Shown here piece by piece: positions 1 to 8,283 of a DNA stretch of 64,000 nt. This stretch comes from a virus. The stretch is from positions 1-64,000 of IMG/VR virus record IMGVR_UViG_3300034683_000041; one strand, given 5' to 3'. Numbering within the stretch: position 1 is the first letter of the stretch; every line of letters begins with the position of its first letter. The translations under genes and the position numbers were made by a program. The notes beneath the pieces are model-generated. The model worked only from the letters and a program-made list of their open reading frames with translations. It made no database searches and had not been told where the DNA came from.

Positions 1-7
1 CCATCGT

Positions 8-68
8 AGTGAATGTGCTTGTGTACATAGAATCCAAAAAAAATGATATGTGCACAAGTTCATTCACT
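8..68 (+). terminator. Long hairpin at left edge
   Basis: Bases 8-28 pair with 48-68 as a 21-bp stem with one mismatch and two G-T pairs, loop of about 19 nt, followed by TTTT. It probably terminates a transcript entering from the left of the window. Confidence 0.55.
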
Positions 69-363
69 TTTAGTATAGTTTAAAAATACGATATATGATT
101 TGAAATAATACTTCAGTATTTATTTTTTACATACACTATATTTTATGTAGAATACTTTGAGTAGGAACTAGGAATTAGGAACACCCAATACCTTAGTCTC
201 TAGCAACAATCCGAGAACGAGATCTAGCTCGAACGAAGTGAGAGATAGAGCCGTCGCGGTTGGTGCGCTCCGTCTAGTCTTGGGGGGAAAGGGGGGTTAA
301 AGGAAGGGGGTGAGGAGAGATTGTTAAGAGAACCTAGGGGGAAACCAATTGGGGGGAATTTTC

Positions 364-408
364 ATGTTAGTACATACCGATCACATATATCAAACTATCT
401 ACTCCTAA
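364..408 (+). CDS. Possible 14-residue leader peptide
   Basis: ATG at 364 lies 7 nt after a GGGGGG run (351-356) and opens a 14-codon frame. Its TAA at 406-408 falls at the loop of the 395-423 hairpin. The arrangement resembles a translated attenuator leader, but so short a frame can occur by chance. Confidence 0.2.
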   Translation: MLVHTDHIYQTIYS

Positions 409-423
409 CTAAGGAGTAGATAG
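395..423 (+). terminator. 12-bp perfect hairpin
   Basis: 395-406 pairs with 412-423 around the loop AACTA. No U-run follows, so it may be a processing or attenuation hairpin rather than a classical terminator. It separates the G-rich island from the two TATATTAC sites. Confidence 0.5.
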
Positions 424-457
424 TAGGTACGTTGTATCGTTCAAAAATACAGAAAAC

Positions 458-465
458 TATATTAC
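458..465 (+). promoter_or_regulatory. TATATTAC early-type promoter element
   Basis: Exact TATATTAC, intergenic, 93 nt before the ATG at 558. The same octamer recurs upstream of other cassettes in this window and matches my recollection of the phiKZ early-promoter consensus. Confidence 0.6.
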
Positions 466-495
466 AACATAGGAAACTGTTCATGATCTCACGGA

Positions 496-503
496 TATAT
501 TAC
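496..503 (+). promoter_or_regulatory. Second TATATTAC element
   Basis: Exact TATATTAC, 54 nt before the ATG at 558. With the copy at 458 it makes a tandem pair in front of the first gene block. Confidence 0.6.
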
Positions 504-557
504 TTAATCGATCCGCGACATTAGATCTTAACCTTGTTACATCAGGAGAATGTTTCT

Positions 558-773
558 ATGTTAAAACGTATATCGTCAAAAACTCCCCATCCAGCCAAAC
601 GTAGTACTAGAAATGTAATCGTACCTATTTCTACTTCTCCGAGTAGGTTTGAGTTAGGACCAAAATACAACTCGTGTGGACTATTTGACAAATCAGAAAC
701 GGATACTTTCCGTGAATGTATGTTCTCTGGTAAAATTGGTAGAGTTCTATTAGGACATGCTGAACATAACTAA
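558..773 (+). CDS. Small basic protein of unknown function
   Basis: 71 residues. I choose the ATG at 558 because AGGAGA (544-549) lies just upstream; the frame also reads back to a TTG at 534 that lacks a ribosome site. The N-terminus is Lys/Arg-rich (MLKRISSKTPHPAKRSTRN). No family recognised. It is the first gene after a tandem pair of TATATTAC elements, so early expression is inferred. It leads a run of small unknown genes on the same strand. Confidence 0.6.
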   Translation: MLKRISSKTPHPAKRSTRNVIVPISTSPSRFELGPKYNSCGLFDKSETDTFRECMFSGKIGRVLLGHAEHN

Positions 774-804
774 GTTTTTGTTTAACGTAAAAGGAGAATC
801 GGTT

Positions 805-1458
805 ATGGCAAGAATAGAGGTTACGTTCGATGGAGTACATACGGAAGATCACCTTCCGATATTGAAAATATTCTACGACCTTGGAATACACCCTATGGTA
901 GGTGCAAAGATGTTTCTGAGAAATCAGAAACGATTAAATTATCAACATCCACATATGGAACAACTTCCGTTTTACGGTAGAAACATAAATCCGACGGGGA
1001 ATCTCAAATATTTAAAGACAGTGTTTGTCACTGCAAAGGATGCCAAATGCATCATTGAGACTTATCGAAGATATGTGTGTCCTCAAATCAAGTGCTTAGC
1101 AAAAGCTATCAGCGCAAGTCTTAAACGAAAAGAGGCAAAGATACAAAGAACCGATCTTGCGGTATACGTAGGCAAAGAGTTGCCTTTTGAAGCGACGCTG
1201 CATGACATCACCATGTACTATATAAGTCATACTCGTGAGTATCCTGCAATAGTGCTTACGGATCTTAAAGATCCCAATACCGAACACATATATGCTAATC
1301 ACGTAAATGTGTTTGTATCGGCTCCGGAATTAGAAATTTACTCCCAGTTTAAACTACCTATGAAAATGACATTCTTAGGTACGGTGTATTCCTATATGGG
1401 GAGTCGAAGACCCAAATATGCCGTAAGAGATCTTAGACAGGTCAAACTAATGAAGTAA
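805..1458 (+). CDS. Unknown phage protein
   Basis: 217 residues from the ATG at 805, preceded by AAGGAGA (791-797); an upstream in-frame ATG at 757 overlaps the previous gene and lacks a ribosome site. The central segment is Lys/Arg-rich around residues 100-125, with no membrane segment. Part of the tightly spaced 558-4494 block. No family recognised. Confidence 0.75.
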   Translation: MARIEVTFDGVHTEDHLPILKIFYDLGIHPMVGAKMFLRNQKRLNYQHPHMEQLPFYGRNINPTGNLKYLKTVFVTAKDAKCIIETYRRYVCPQIKCLAKAISASLKRKEAKIQRTDLAVYVGKELPFEATLHDITMYYISHTREYPAIVLTDLKDPNTEHIYANHVNVFVSAPELEIYSQFKLPMKMTFLGTVYSYMGSRRPKYAVRDLRQVKLMK

Positions 1459-1471
1459 AGAGGATCTTCTT

Positions 1472-1969
1472 ATGCGCCATCTTATACATGACTTCTTATA
1501 TGCACAATCCAGGACGTATTCATTTTCGGTATACCTCTCGGATAAGACAAATCCATCGGAGTATATCCCAATTTGTCTCGAACCTAAAAATGTCGTCTGG
1601 TACGAGAAGCATGTGTGCATCAGAGAACACGATCACCCTAATTATGAGGCACATGTGTTTCAGATAGACGGAATCAAGATACCAAGATATTTCGATCTGT
1701 TATATAAACCCAAGGACATATCGACTATCCGGAGCACCCAGGTTCAGTTACACAAATCTTCTGGGATACAGATGTGCGGGCATGTAGTATCAAAACATCT
1801 CGTATATTCTTTGTGGTTACGACCCGCAAGTTCTGGAACACAGATCGTGTTCGTCCTTGATCACGACGGGCCTGAGCTCTCCCCGTTAACGGTACATGGA
1901 CTCAGACAGTTTCGTAAGTTGATATCAAATTTCGAAACTTATCTGACTCATTTGAAAGAAATCTTTTAA
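1472..1969 (+). CDS. Unknown phage protein
   Basis: 165 residues, starting 13 nt after the preceding stop with AGGATC upstream. Rich in His and aromatic residues, no membrane segment. Followed by a 30-nt perfect inverted repeat (2014-2043), so it closes the first subgroup of the left block. No family recognised. Confidence 0.75.
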   Translation: MRHLIHDFLYAQSRTYSFSVYLSDKTNPSEYIPICLEPKNVVWYEKHVCIREHDHPNYEAHVFQIDGIKIPRYFDLLYKPKDISTIRSTQVQLHKSSGIQMCGHVVSKHLVYSLWLRPASSGTQIVFVLDHDGPELSPLTVHGLRQFRKLISNFETYLTHLKEIF

Positions 1970-2013
1970 CGAAAAATAGTTTATTAAAAAGTTAAGTTGA
2001 CAAGGATTCAAAT

Positions 2014-2043
2014 CCAGGAAGAGCGAATATTCGCTCTTCCTGG
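2014..2043 (+). terminator. 30-nt perfect inverted repeat
   Basis: CCAGGAAGAGCG...CGCTCTTCCTGG centred on AATATT, between two same-strand genes. No U-run follows. It may be a weak terminator or an RNA-processing hairpin; a protein-binding palindrome is the alternative. Confidence 0.55.
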
Positions 2044-2073
2044 TTAACCATATTAACAGAAGGGGACAAACTC

Positions 2074-2421
2074 ATGTGCATCTATCTAGAACCCGAGGTT
2101 AATGATTGTTTGGAGTTCATTCAAACCCACGGATACGAATTGGATAAAAATGAGTTCCAAAAAGTATACGATGACCGCTCGTTGTTGCCGGGAGAACTTT
2201 ACGACAAATGTGTCCTCTTTATAGCGGTAACTACGAACCACAATGGAGACTACGTTTTGGGAGTTATAACGTCATACAGTGACGTGAAATTATTTACACA
2301 GACTACGAATCCTTCAGAGGTCCGGTATTTTATTATGGATCTAGATGCTGCGTTTGCCCACAATGCTGTATCTGAAGAAAATCTTCGTATTCTTGCTCAA
2401 AACTGCCCAGAACTATTTTAA
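2074..2421 (+). CDS. Unknown small acidic protein
   Basis: 115 residues, ATG after AGAAGGGGAC. Acidic and without membrane segments. The next gene starts 12 nt after its stop, so the two are probably co-transcribed. No family recognised. Confidence 0.7.
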   Translation: MCIYLEPEVNDCLEFIQTHGYELDKNEFQKVYDDRSLLPGELYDKCVLFIAVTTNHNGDYVLGVITSYSDVKLFTQTTNPSEVRYFIMDLDAAFAHNAVSEENLRILAQNCPELF

Positions 2422-2433
2422 GGAGAATTAATC

Positions 2434-2931
2434 GTGGCTCTAGTCAGAACGCTTCATGCTGATGATCCAAGACTCATCCCGCTGTTTCCCCAGATCGTAA
2501 CAAACAACTTTGTGGTTTCCCCAAAGTCAGTTATATGGAGTCGAATATTTCCTACTCCAGACAGTCCTATCTGGGGACTCTTGATAGAAGCAGAACTGAA
2601 GAAAGGATGCCCTAATTGGTCCGATACTTTTCAGCATATATTCAATGAACTCTATACATTTTGTTCTTCGAGACGTGCTGAACTTCATCTTGATCAGTTG
2701 GGACATATCGACAGTTATTGTCAAAGACAGATACATCCGGGAAGGATCGATTTGATGATCAATGACAGCTACCGCATGTGTTGCAAAATACATAACTTAA
2801 GTTCGAGAAAGATCGCCATCACAATACATTCTCCTGGTACCTTCAGTCTCATCGATCACGAAGAAGATATCCGAAGTCCAGTACGGTTCGAACGCTGGTT
2901 CGCTGAACGCTACAGAGAGTGCATCTCATGA
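2434..2931 (+). CDS. Unknown phage protein (GTG start)
   Basis: 165 residues from GTG at 2434, supported by AAGGAGAATT just upstream. Contains several Cys and His residues (for example CPNW, FCSSRR, YCQRQIH, MCCKIH) but no regular zinc-ribbon spacing. No family recognised. Probably coupled to the 2074 gene. Confidence 0.7.
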   Translation: MALVRTLHADDPRLIPLFPQIVTNNFVVSPKSVIWSRIFPTPDSPIWGLLIEAELKKGCPNWSDTFQHIFNELYTFCSSRRAELHLDQLGHIDSYCQRQIHPGRIDLMINDSYRMCCKIHNLSSRKIAITIHSPGTFSLIDHEEDIRSPVRFERWFAERYRECIS

Positions 2932-3000
2932 ACATTGTTTCAGAAGGTGTAAGTTCCTAGCGTAACCTTTCTACTCAGACATAAGAAGGAAACTAAAACC

Positions 3001-3591
3001 ATGATTCTACATGAGATCAACTTGTACGTCCCAGTCTTCGTATCTGCACCTAAGCAGATACTGTCTTCTATGAGAATTCAGAAAATTGGTCCTATACTGG
3101 AAGATATTCCGACGATCACTTACTATCAAAAGAAATCTGCTCCAGACCAGAATCTGGAAGTGACAAGTAGTGATCAACATCCTGGAGTTATAAAGTGGAG
3201 ACAATTAAAATCCAAGGTGTACTCTTATGCACACGGCGTACTTCAATGTACGTATGACACACAGTACATATCCGGAACCACGAATAGTGAAGGAAAAACT
3301 TTTCCTGAAATGACTGAGTTAGATCCGTACATGCATGTAAGTATCCTCAATTCGGGATCTTTTTGCTGGACCAACCAGATAGAAAACCCAGAAGTTGTCA
3401 GGATTAATCACTGTAACATTGGAGGATATGGAGAGTTTATCCAACTTCGGTATTCCCCTCAAAATCACAAAACCTCAATTGAAGATATTTGTGCACTTGC
3501 AAACGTGTTAATAGTAAAGGGATGTCTCCCTATTCTAACACCTTTACAAGAAGATATCTATCTTCGCCTTCATTGTGAAGGAACTTTGTAA
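3001..3591 (+). CDS. Unknown phage protein
   Basis: 196 residues, ATG after AGAAGGAAAC. Predicted soluble and beta-rich by eye. Followed by a strong UUCG-loop terminator (3614-3650). No family recognised. Confidence 0.7.
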   Translation: MILHEINLYVPVFVSAPKQILSSMRIQKIGPILEDIPTITYYQKKSAPDQNLEVTSSDQHPGVIKWRQLKSKVYSYAHGVLQCTYDTQYISGTTNSEGKTFPEMTELDPYMHVSILNSGSFCWTNQIENPEVVRINHCNIGGYGEFIQLRYSPQNHKTSIEDICALANVLIVKGCLPILTPLQEDIYLRLHCEGTL

Positions 3592-3613
3592 CATACACAG
3601 TCTTACTATTCAT

Positions 3614-3650
3614 AACCATCGTACTCTTCGGAGTACGATGGTTCTTTTTT
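3614..3650 (+). terminator. Intrinsic terminator with UUCG tetraloop
   Basis: 13-bp perfect stem (3614-3626 with 3631-3643), TTCG loop, then C and six T. One of the clearest terminators here; it ends the 2074-3591 group. Confidence 0.9.
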
Positions 3651-3735
3651 CGGTGTCCGGTATACGGGGTTCTTAAGAACCCATTTTCACTATATTCAAA
3701 AAAGACGTTCATTTTCACTTGAACGCTGGGAGAGC

Positions 3736-4494
3736 ATGATGCAGTATCCGTATTTCAAAACACAAAGGATGTTTCGTACGATTGAGTACAAGCTGCAAGA
3801 CAACCTGCAAGTTTTGCAGGATAAGATTACTAACCTCATGAACTCTGAGTTCATTGCCTTCGGGACTACTATCGAAGTAGGCCCTGGTCCTAACGACGGT
3901 GTCGTTTCGGGATTTGTCCTTAGGATCCTACCCAAACCGTTGTTGGAGGTGGCCCAAACCCATGTCGCTATGTTGCGACTGTACTTCGAAAGTGCGGAGT
4001 TTCAGGGATTCTACACTACTGTAACTCCGATTGAGGAGAATGCTGGTGGTATAGATGTGACTTTTAGTATCGATTATACCCTTCTCGATACGATATTTGA
4101 ACGCATCCTTGAGACGCACATTACCCGTAAACTCGGAGGACTGTCCTCAGGTATCGAATGGAAAAAGTCCACATCACCAGTTCAAGACTATGTCTGGACT
4201 CAGGAGACAACTCTCAACGATGTCACATTCCGAGATGCACGTAGACTGAGCTATTGTATCATGAAACTCATCGAATGTTCGGATATGAACAACATCAGTA
4301 CTGGAGTAGACTCCGGATGGAACCTCAAAAACGACGACACTCGTGAGGAGGGCTTCTTCGAAGTTGAGTTCAATATGGCTCATATGGAGTGGAAACTGAC
4401 TGTCGACTTGACACAAGGGGATCACCCCAACATAAAGCTCAGCAATCGTCCGATGAAGGGTTACGTTCTACAGGAGATCAATCCCGATATGTAA
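3736..4494 (+). CDS. Unknown phage protein
   Basis: 252 residues. GGGAGAG (3728-3734) precedes two consecutive ATGs (3736 and 3739); the second has the better spacing, so the true start may be one codon later. Base composition is less AT-rich than the genes that follow. No membrane segment or known motif. It lies between a strong terminator and the bidirectional hairpin at 4497. Confidence 0.7.
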   Translation: MMQYPYFKTQRMFRTIEYKLQDNLQVLQDKITNLMNSEFIAFGTTIEVGPGPNDGVVSGFVLRILPKPLLEVAQTHVAMLRLYFESAEFQGFYTTVTPIEENAGGIDVTFSIDYTLLDTIFERILETHITRKLGGLSSGIEWKKSTSPVQDYVWTQETTLNDVTFRDARRLSYCIMKLIECSDMNNISTGVDSGWNLKNDDTREEGFFEVEFNMAHMEWKLTVDLTQGDHPNIKLSNRPMKGYVLQEINPDM

Positions 4495-4496
4495 CT

Positions 4497-4529
4497 AGAT
4501 AAGTGGGGACACAATGTCCCCACTTATCT
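4497..4529. terminator. Bidirectional hairpin between converging genes
   Basis: 14-bp perfect stem (4497-4510 with 4516-4529), loop ACAAT. It lies exactly between the plus-strand gene ending at 4494 and the minus-strand purA-like remnant ending at 4529. Confidence 0.75.
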
Positions 4530-5035
4530 TACTTCTGCGTACGTTCGATTATTTTTTCTTCCCATGGACGGATCTGATCTGGATATGGACCATATCCGAC
4601 ATGTGTTGGAACATATCCTTTCGCAAATTTAGGGATAGGAAATCTTCCATTCTGAAAGTAGTTGATGAAGTTCAAGAAGATGTGTGTGGGACGTAGAAAA
4701 TCTACGGCTTCAACGTACTGTTTCATTGAGAAAGTGGAGATGCGTCTGATACGCTTGGTAACTGTTGTTCTTTCATCTGGGACATCTAAGTCGGAAAAGG
4801 CTATCTCGTCACAATCGTCGAAGAATGGTCCTGAGTAACCCACCTCTACACCATCGCGAATAGGGTTACCCACACGGATAGGAAATGTTCTGTAACTCAT
4901 CATGAGATTGCCGTAAAAGACTGGGGAAACTCCAAGTTCTGCAAGGATAGTTCCAGGATGAATGGATCTTGAAGTACAGAACGGATATACTAATCCGTGG
5001 TTGTTGTCAAGTCCGAGTCTTTGAACTGAACATGA
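4529..5035 (-). pseudogene. Remnant of adenylosuccinate synthetase (PurA/PurZ family), C-terminal part only
   Basis: 168 open codons read on the minus strand from 5035 to the stop at 4529, just after an in-frame TAG at 5036-5038. The frame has no start in its first 44 codons; the first ATG (4903) lies inside conserved sequence. Family signatures appear in order: LGLDNNHGLVYPFCTSR, YRTFPIRVGN, GYSGP, ERTTVTKR-RRISTFS and PTHIFLNFINY. These match the C-terminal half of archaeal-type PurA and of phage PurZ, which makes the precursor of 2-aminoadenine. The N-terminal GTP-binding half (GDEGKG) is missing, and a hairpin (5052-5082) lies where it should be. The gene is truncated and probably non-functional. 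Whether the ancestor was PurA or PurZ is not settled by this fragment. Confidence 0.75.
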
Positions 5036-5051
5036 CTAAGTGTACTCACGG

Positions 5052-5086
5052 TAAGAGACAGTCCTTCTGGGACTGTCTCTTATTTA
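5052..5086 (+). terminator. Hairpin with short T-rich tail
   Basis: 13-bp stem (5052-5064 with 5070-5082) followed by TTTAT. It sits at the broken N-terminal edge of the purA-like remnant and just before the promoter at 5121, as if it closed a vanished gene. Confidence 0.6.
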
Positions 5087-5120
5087 TCCATATATAATTT
5101 TTTCGAGATCATTTAAGAAC

Positions 5121-5128
5121 TATATTAC
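5121..5128 (+). promoter_or_regulatory. TATATTAC early-type promoter element
   Basis: Exact octamer 37 nt before the ATG at 5165, immediately after a hairpin. Confidence 0.65.
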
Positions 5129-5164
5129 AAATTTGAGTGTTAGCTATAAAAATAAGGAACCGCT

Positions 5165-6025
5165 ATGACCATACTTATCGGAGATCTAGTTGAGTGGAGG
5201 ATCACCACATTAGAAGAAATTATTTGGCTAATGGTTGATCGTGAAAGAAAGTATACTGCGATATTGTACAGAACAGACAACCCAGAATATTATTTATTAT
5301 ATCTTATCGATATGTCTGGATTGATTGTAGAAAGTTTTCCTGTACATGAATTTACAAAAATAAAAATAACTAAGCTGTGGAAAGATGCACTTGTCTATCC
5401 GCGATGTAAAATAATCAAACAAAATGCTCATGGAGTAGAAATAGTGTATTCTTTTAGAAGAACACCTGAAAATGATGTCCTTTTTGAAATAACTGTAGCT
5501 GGAAAGATCTTCAGAGTGATCCTGGACGAAGCTCGTTCATTGCATTCTGAACCTATATACGCAAGTCCTCCCAACCTTTCTTACTTATTAGAAGCTCTTC
5601 TAAAATCTAACGTTACGATTCTTACACAGATCCCTAAGGTATTTGATCTACCTTCCTCCGAAGTAGAAGTAGAGGTCTACGATATCTTTTACGAATTTGT
5701 CATGGAAACAAATCCTGCGGCATTCTTTTTGTGGGATATAGAAACAGATCTATTCCGGCATCTTCAGTATCCTGGGAATAATGACCATCTGTTTTGGGTA
5801 GAGTTTGAAGAAGTGGTCAATGCACTCAGTCGATCTCAAATGTCCGGGTATTTATTGGTCGCACTTACACCGTATGCGTTGTGTCCAGTATGGTCTATCA
5901 CGTACCCCTACGATATCTCATCTCGCAATAACCATCTCAGGGAAGATATGTATGAACAGATCAAATTGTGCGGAGATCTAATTGCTCAAGGATTTGGTGT
6001 ATCTACGGGGTTAATTGCTAAATGA
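5165..6025 (+). CDS. Unknown protein, early-type gene
   Basis: 286 residues, ATG after AAGGAACC. Aromatic-rich and soluble, with no known motif. It stands alone between a TATATTAC element and a 14-bp hairpin (6031-6063), so I infer a monocistronic early transcript. More AT-rich than the 558-4494 genes. Confidence 0.75.
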   Translation: MTILIGDLVEWRITTLEEIIWLMVDRERKYTAILYRTDNPEYYLLYLIDMSGLIVESFPVHEFTKIKITKLWKDALVYPRCKIIKQNAHGVEIVYSFRRTPENDVLFEITVAGKIFRVILDEARSLHSEPIYASPPNLSYLLEALLKSNVTILTQIPKVFDLPSSEVEVEVYDIFYEFVMETNPAAFFLWDIETDLFRHLQYPGNNDHLFWVEFEEVVNALSRSQMSGYLLVALTPYALCPVWSITYPYDISSRNNHLREDMYEQIKLCGDLIAQGFGVSTGLIAK

Positions 6026-6030
6026 CATCA

Positions 6031-6063
6031 AGAGTCTAAGGAGCCAAAAGCTCCTTAGACTCT
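6031..6063 (+). terminator. 14-bp hairpin after the 5165 gene
   Basis: 6031-6044 pairs perfectly with 6050-6063, loop CAAAA. No long U-run follows. Confidence 0.65.
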
Positions 6064-6143
6064 GTTCCATGAAGGAAGATGGGCATCTGCCCAAAAACTA
6101 CTATCGCCTTACATAACATGTAAAAATTTTATAGGAGGTCAGT

Positions 6144-6875
6144 ATGTACATCGTACCTAATTTTATTACCTCTACTCTGGATTATCCTGGAGGACATCTT
6201 TCTACAACAGTATTCACTAAAGGATGTAATCTAAGGTGTGGGTATTGTCACAATGCAGAACTGATCAACAAAAACCCAGAAGAGTGTTTATCTTCTGAAG
6301 AATTTATTGATCTGATCAAAGAAAGAAGATCATCTATCCCTCACATTACTGTATCTGGTGGGGAACCCACTATACACGAAGATCTTCCTGAAGTTTTACG
6401 ACAACTTAAAACACTGGGATTTAAAGTAAAACTTGATACCAATGGCTCACATCCGGAAATGCTCAAACAGATCATTTCGGAAAACTTAGTTACATATGTA
6501 GCTATGGATCTAAAAACAAGTTTAGCAAAATACATCGGTATGGAGTTTGGATGGGAAGAAGATTCGTTTCCAGAAGATATTTTAACTGAATCTGCCAGAG
6601 CTCTTAGTCTGTCTGGAATTTCACACGAATATCGTACAACCTTCTTCGAAAACTATCTTGGATTAGCAGATATCAAAAATATCCAAAAGATACTTCTTCA
6701 AAATTATCCGTCCACACAGCACCCTGTTGTGAAATACTTTGTACAGTGGGGGTTGTGGCCTCATCAACGAAAGACTCCATCGAAGTATAAAGTTCGTCTG
6801 AGTAAAAGTTATCGGCCAGATATCGTTGAGTTATTTTCGTCTTGTAAGGATGTCATCTCTCTGGATTTCCGATAG
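6144..6875 (+). CDS. Radical SAM protein, anaerobic ribonucleotide reductase-activating (NrdG) type
   Basis: 243 residues, ATG after AGGAGGTC. The radical SAM cluster motif CxxxCxxC is C28-NLR-C32-GY-C35, followed by HNAEL. SGGEP at 71-75 is the SAM-binding motif, and a later LDTNGSHP and MDLKTS fit the NrdG/PflA-activase group. Such enzymes use a 4Fe-4S cluster and S-adenosylmethionine to place a glycyl radical on class III ribonucleotide reductase. No NrdD partner is visible in the window, so it may act on a host NrdD or on a phage gene elsewhere. Length fits the longer NrdG2-like form. A different glycyl-radical or peptide-modifying substrate is possible. Confidence 0.8.
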   Translation: MYIVPNFITSTLDYPGGHLSTTVFTKGCNLRCGYCHNAELINKNPEECLSSEEFIDLIKERRSSIPHITVSGGEPTIHEDLPEVLRQLKTLGFKVKLDTNGSHPEMLKQIISENLVTYVAMDLKTSLAKYIGMEFGWEEDSFPEDILTESARALSLSGISHEYRTTFFENYLGLADIKNIQKILLQNYPSTQHPVVKYFVQWGLWPHQRKTPSKYKVRLSKSYRPDIVELFSSCKDVISLDFR

Positions 6876-6925
6876 GTTTAAGTCAAATCCATAACAAAAT
6901 AAACGATCATAGGAGGATCTTAATT

Positions 6926-7558
6926 ATGAATACCAAAAATTTCAAGTTCACTAAAGATTTGATTCTGGCATCCATATCTCTTATGGTTGTTTATCTTGTT
7001 GTACTTTTTCCTTCATCCACAATATCTGAAAGTGTAGATTGTGATGTGTACGATCAGTATCGTGCAAAAATTGATCATACTCCCATAGTAATCGAACATG
7101 CGGAAGATACCATGATCGTACAAGCTGCAAAAGTTATCATGAAACATGAAGGATTTAGTGCTACCCCGTATAAATGTACTTCTGGGAAATGGACGCAAGG
7201 ATATGGAAGAAGAATCTATACTAAGGATAAATCTTCCATCACTAAAGCAAAAGCTGTAACTTGGCTTTATGAAGATCTGAAACGCATAACTGCAAGTTTA
7301 GATCGTAACTTCCCATGGTGGAGAAAATTGGATAGTGTCAGACAACAAGCGATGATAAATTTTACGTACAACGTAGGTATACGTGGAGTTTATAAATTTC
7401 AAAAATTCAGAGCAGCCATGCGAATGGGAGATTTTGAACTTGCAGCGCATGAATTAAAGTACACAGGTGAAAGAAAAACCGGTTATTTTAAAGCTGTCAA
7501 AACTAGAGCGGTCCAAGTCGCAAATGCGTTTAAATATGGTACATGGAATTTAACATAA
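6926..7558 (+). CDS. Endolysin, T4-type lysozyme (GH24 muramidase) with N-terminal membrane anchor
   Basis: 210 residues, ATG after AGGAGGATC. Residues about 10-31 form one hydrophobic segment (signal peptide or signal-anchor). The catalytic pattern E-8-(D/C)-5-T is present as E75, C84 and T90, in KHEGFSATPYKC then TSGKWT, followed by QGYGR. The later QQAMINFTYNVG segment fits the lysozyme fold. It hydrolyses peptidoglycan at the end of infection. The N-terminal segment suggests Sec export, possibly as a SAR endolysin. No holin is recognised next to it. The family call is firm; the mode of export is inferred. Confidence 0.88.
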   Translation: MNTKNFKFTKDLILASISLMVVYLVVLFPSSTISESVDCDVYDQYRAKIDHTPIVIEHAEDTMIVQAAKVIMKHEGFSATPYKCTSGKWTQGYGRRIYTKDKSSITKAKAVTWLYEDLKRITASLDRNFPWWRKLDSVRQQAMINFTYNVGIRGVYKFQKFRAAMRMGDFELAAHELKYTGERKTGYFKAVKTRAVQVANAFKYGTWNLT

Positions 7559-7566
7559 GGAAAATC

Positions 7567-8190
7567 ATGTCAAATATCACGTTAAAAGAAATAGGGGAGA
7601 AATTGTCCCTTCATCCGTTGGTTTGCGGAAAACTGTTTATAGACAAAAACGTTTTTCAAAATCATCCACTGTACACTCTCATTCCGTACGTAGGACACGA
7701 CTTTGAACTGATAGAAGCAGATGGGCCATGTGAACAGTGGAAATTGAATATCCCGGAAGACATAGATCTTATTCGTTATATGACTAAATTGGAAACAAAA
7801 GAATTAGTCAATACGTATCACATCTCTGAAAAGATACGAGAAATAGAACATAAATCTCATGAAAAATCTGAGATAGCGGAAGGAAGAACTCTTCTTGCAT
7901 TTCGTGTAGACCAAGAACAAGATTTTACTGCTAGGATACAGTCGTATAAAGTACACAGTCCGTATTCTATCCGGGTAATTATAGACGATGTGAGATCTTA
8001 CCCGGATGGGTGTTTTTGCGCACATCATTCTCACTTGATGGTAAGTCACGAAACAAAACTTACTCTGGCACAAACTCCGATCGGAACTAAATTAAAATTT
8101 AGAGCAACAATACATAGATATCGAGATAAGAATGGAAACATCAAATTCGGTCTTCATCATCTTCAAAATTTAGAAATCTTAACGACATAA
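7567..8190 (+). CDS. Unknown phage protein
   Basis: 207 residues from the ATG at 7567, with AAGGAAA between it and the lysozyme stop. An in-frame ATG at 7543 lies inside the lysozyme gene and has no ribosome site. Coupled closely to the lysozyme. The second half (about 110-205) looks beta-rich and could be an OB-like fold, but no motif is definite. Confidence 0.7.
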   Translation: MSNITLKEIGEKLSLHPLVCGKLFIDKNVFQNHPLYTLIPYVGHDFELIEADGPCEQWKLNIPEDIDLIRYMTKLETKELVNTYHISEKIREIEHKSHEKSEIAEGRTLLAFRVDQEQDFTARIQSYKVHSPYSIRVIIDDVRSYPDGCFCAHHSHLMVSHETKLTLAQTPIGTKLKFRATIHRYRDKNGNIKFGLHHLQNLEILTT

Positions 8191-8283
8191 TTTACAAAAC
8201 AAACATCTCCCAAGAGTATTTTAACGTGATCACAACAAAACCAAGATTCTATGTATGAACAACCTGCAACATAGGAGACTTTT

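Larger units (their letters stand above)
150..423 (+). other. Gene-free GC/G-rich island, candidate structured RNA or cis element
   Basis: No credible ORF above 15 codons lies here. Against AT-rich surroundings, about 200-320 is GC-rich, and five runs of five or six G lie on the plus strand (282-287, 291-296, 306-310, 337-341, 351-356). A small inverted repeat (CGAG-ATCTAG-CTCG) lies near 217. The stretch ends in a perfect 12-bp hairpin (395-406 with 412-423). A GC island in AT-rich DNA suggests a structured RNA or a replication/packaging cis element. The sequence alone does not decide which. Confidence 0.4.

Noticed and set aside
4514-4696. 60-codon plus ORF
   Set aside because: Complement of the purA-like remnant with a start inside the hairpin; no ribosome site.
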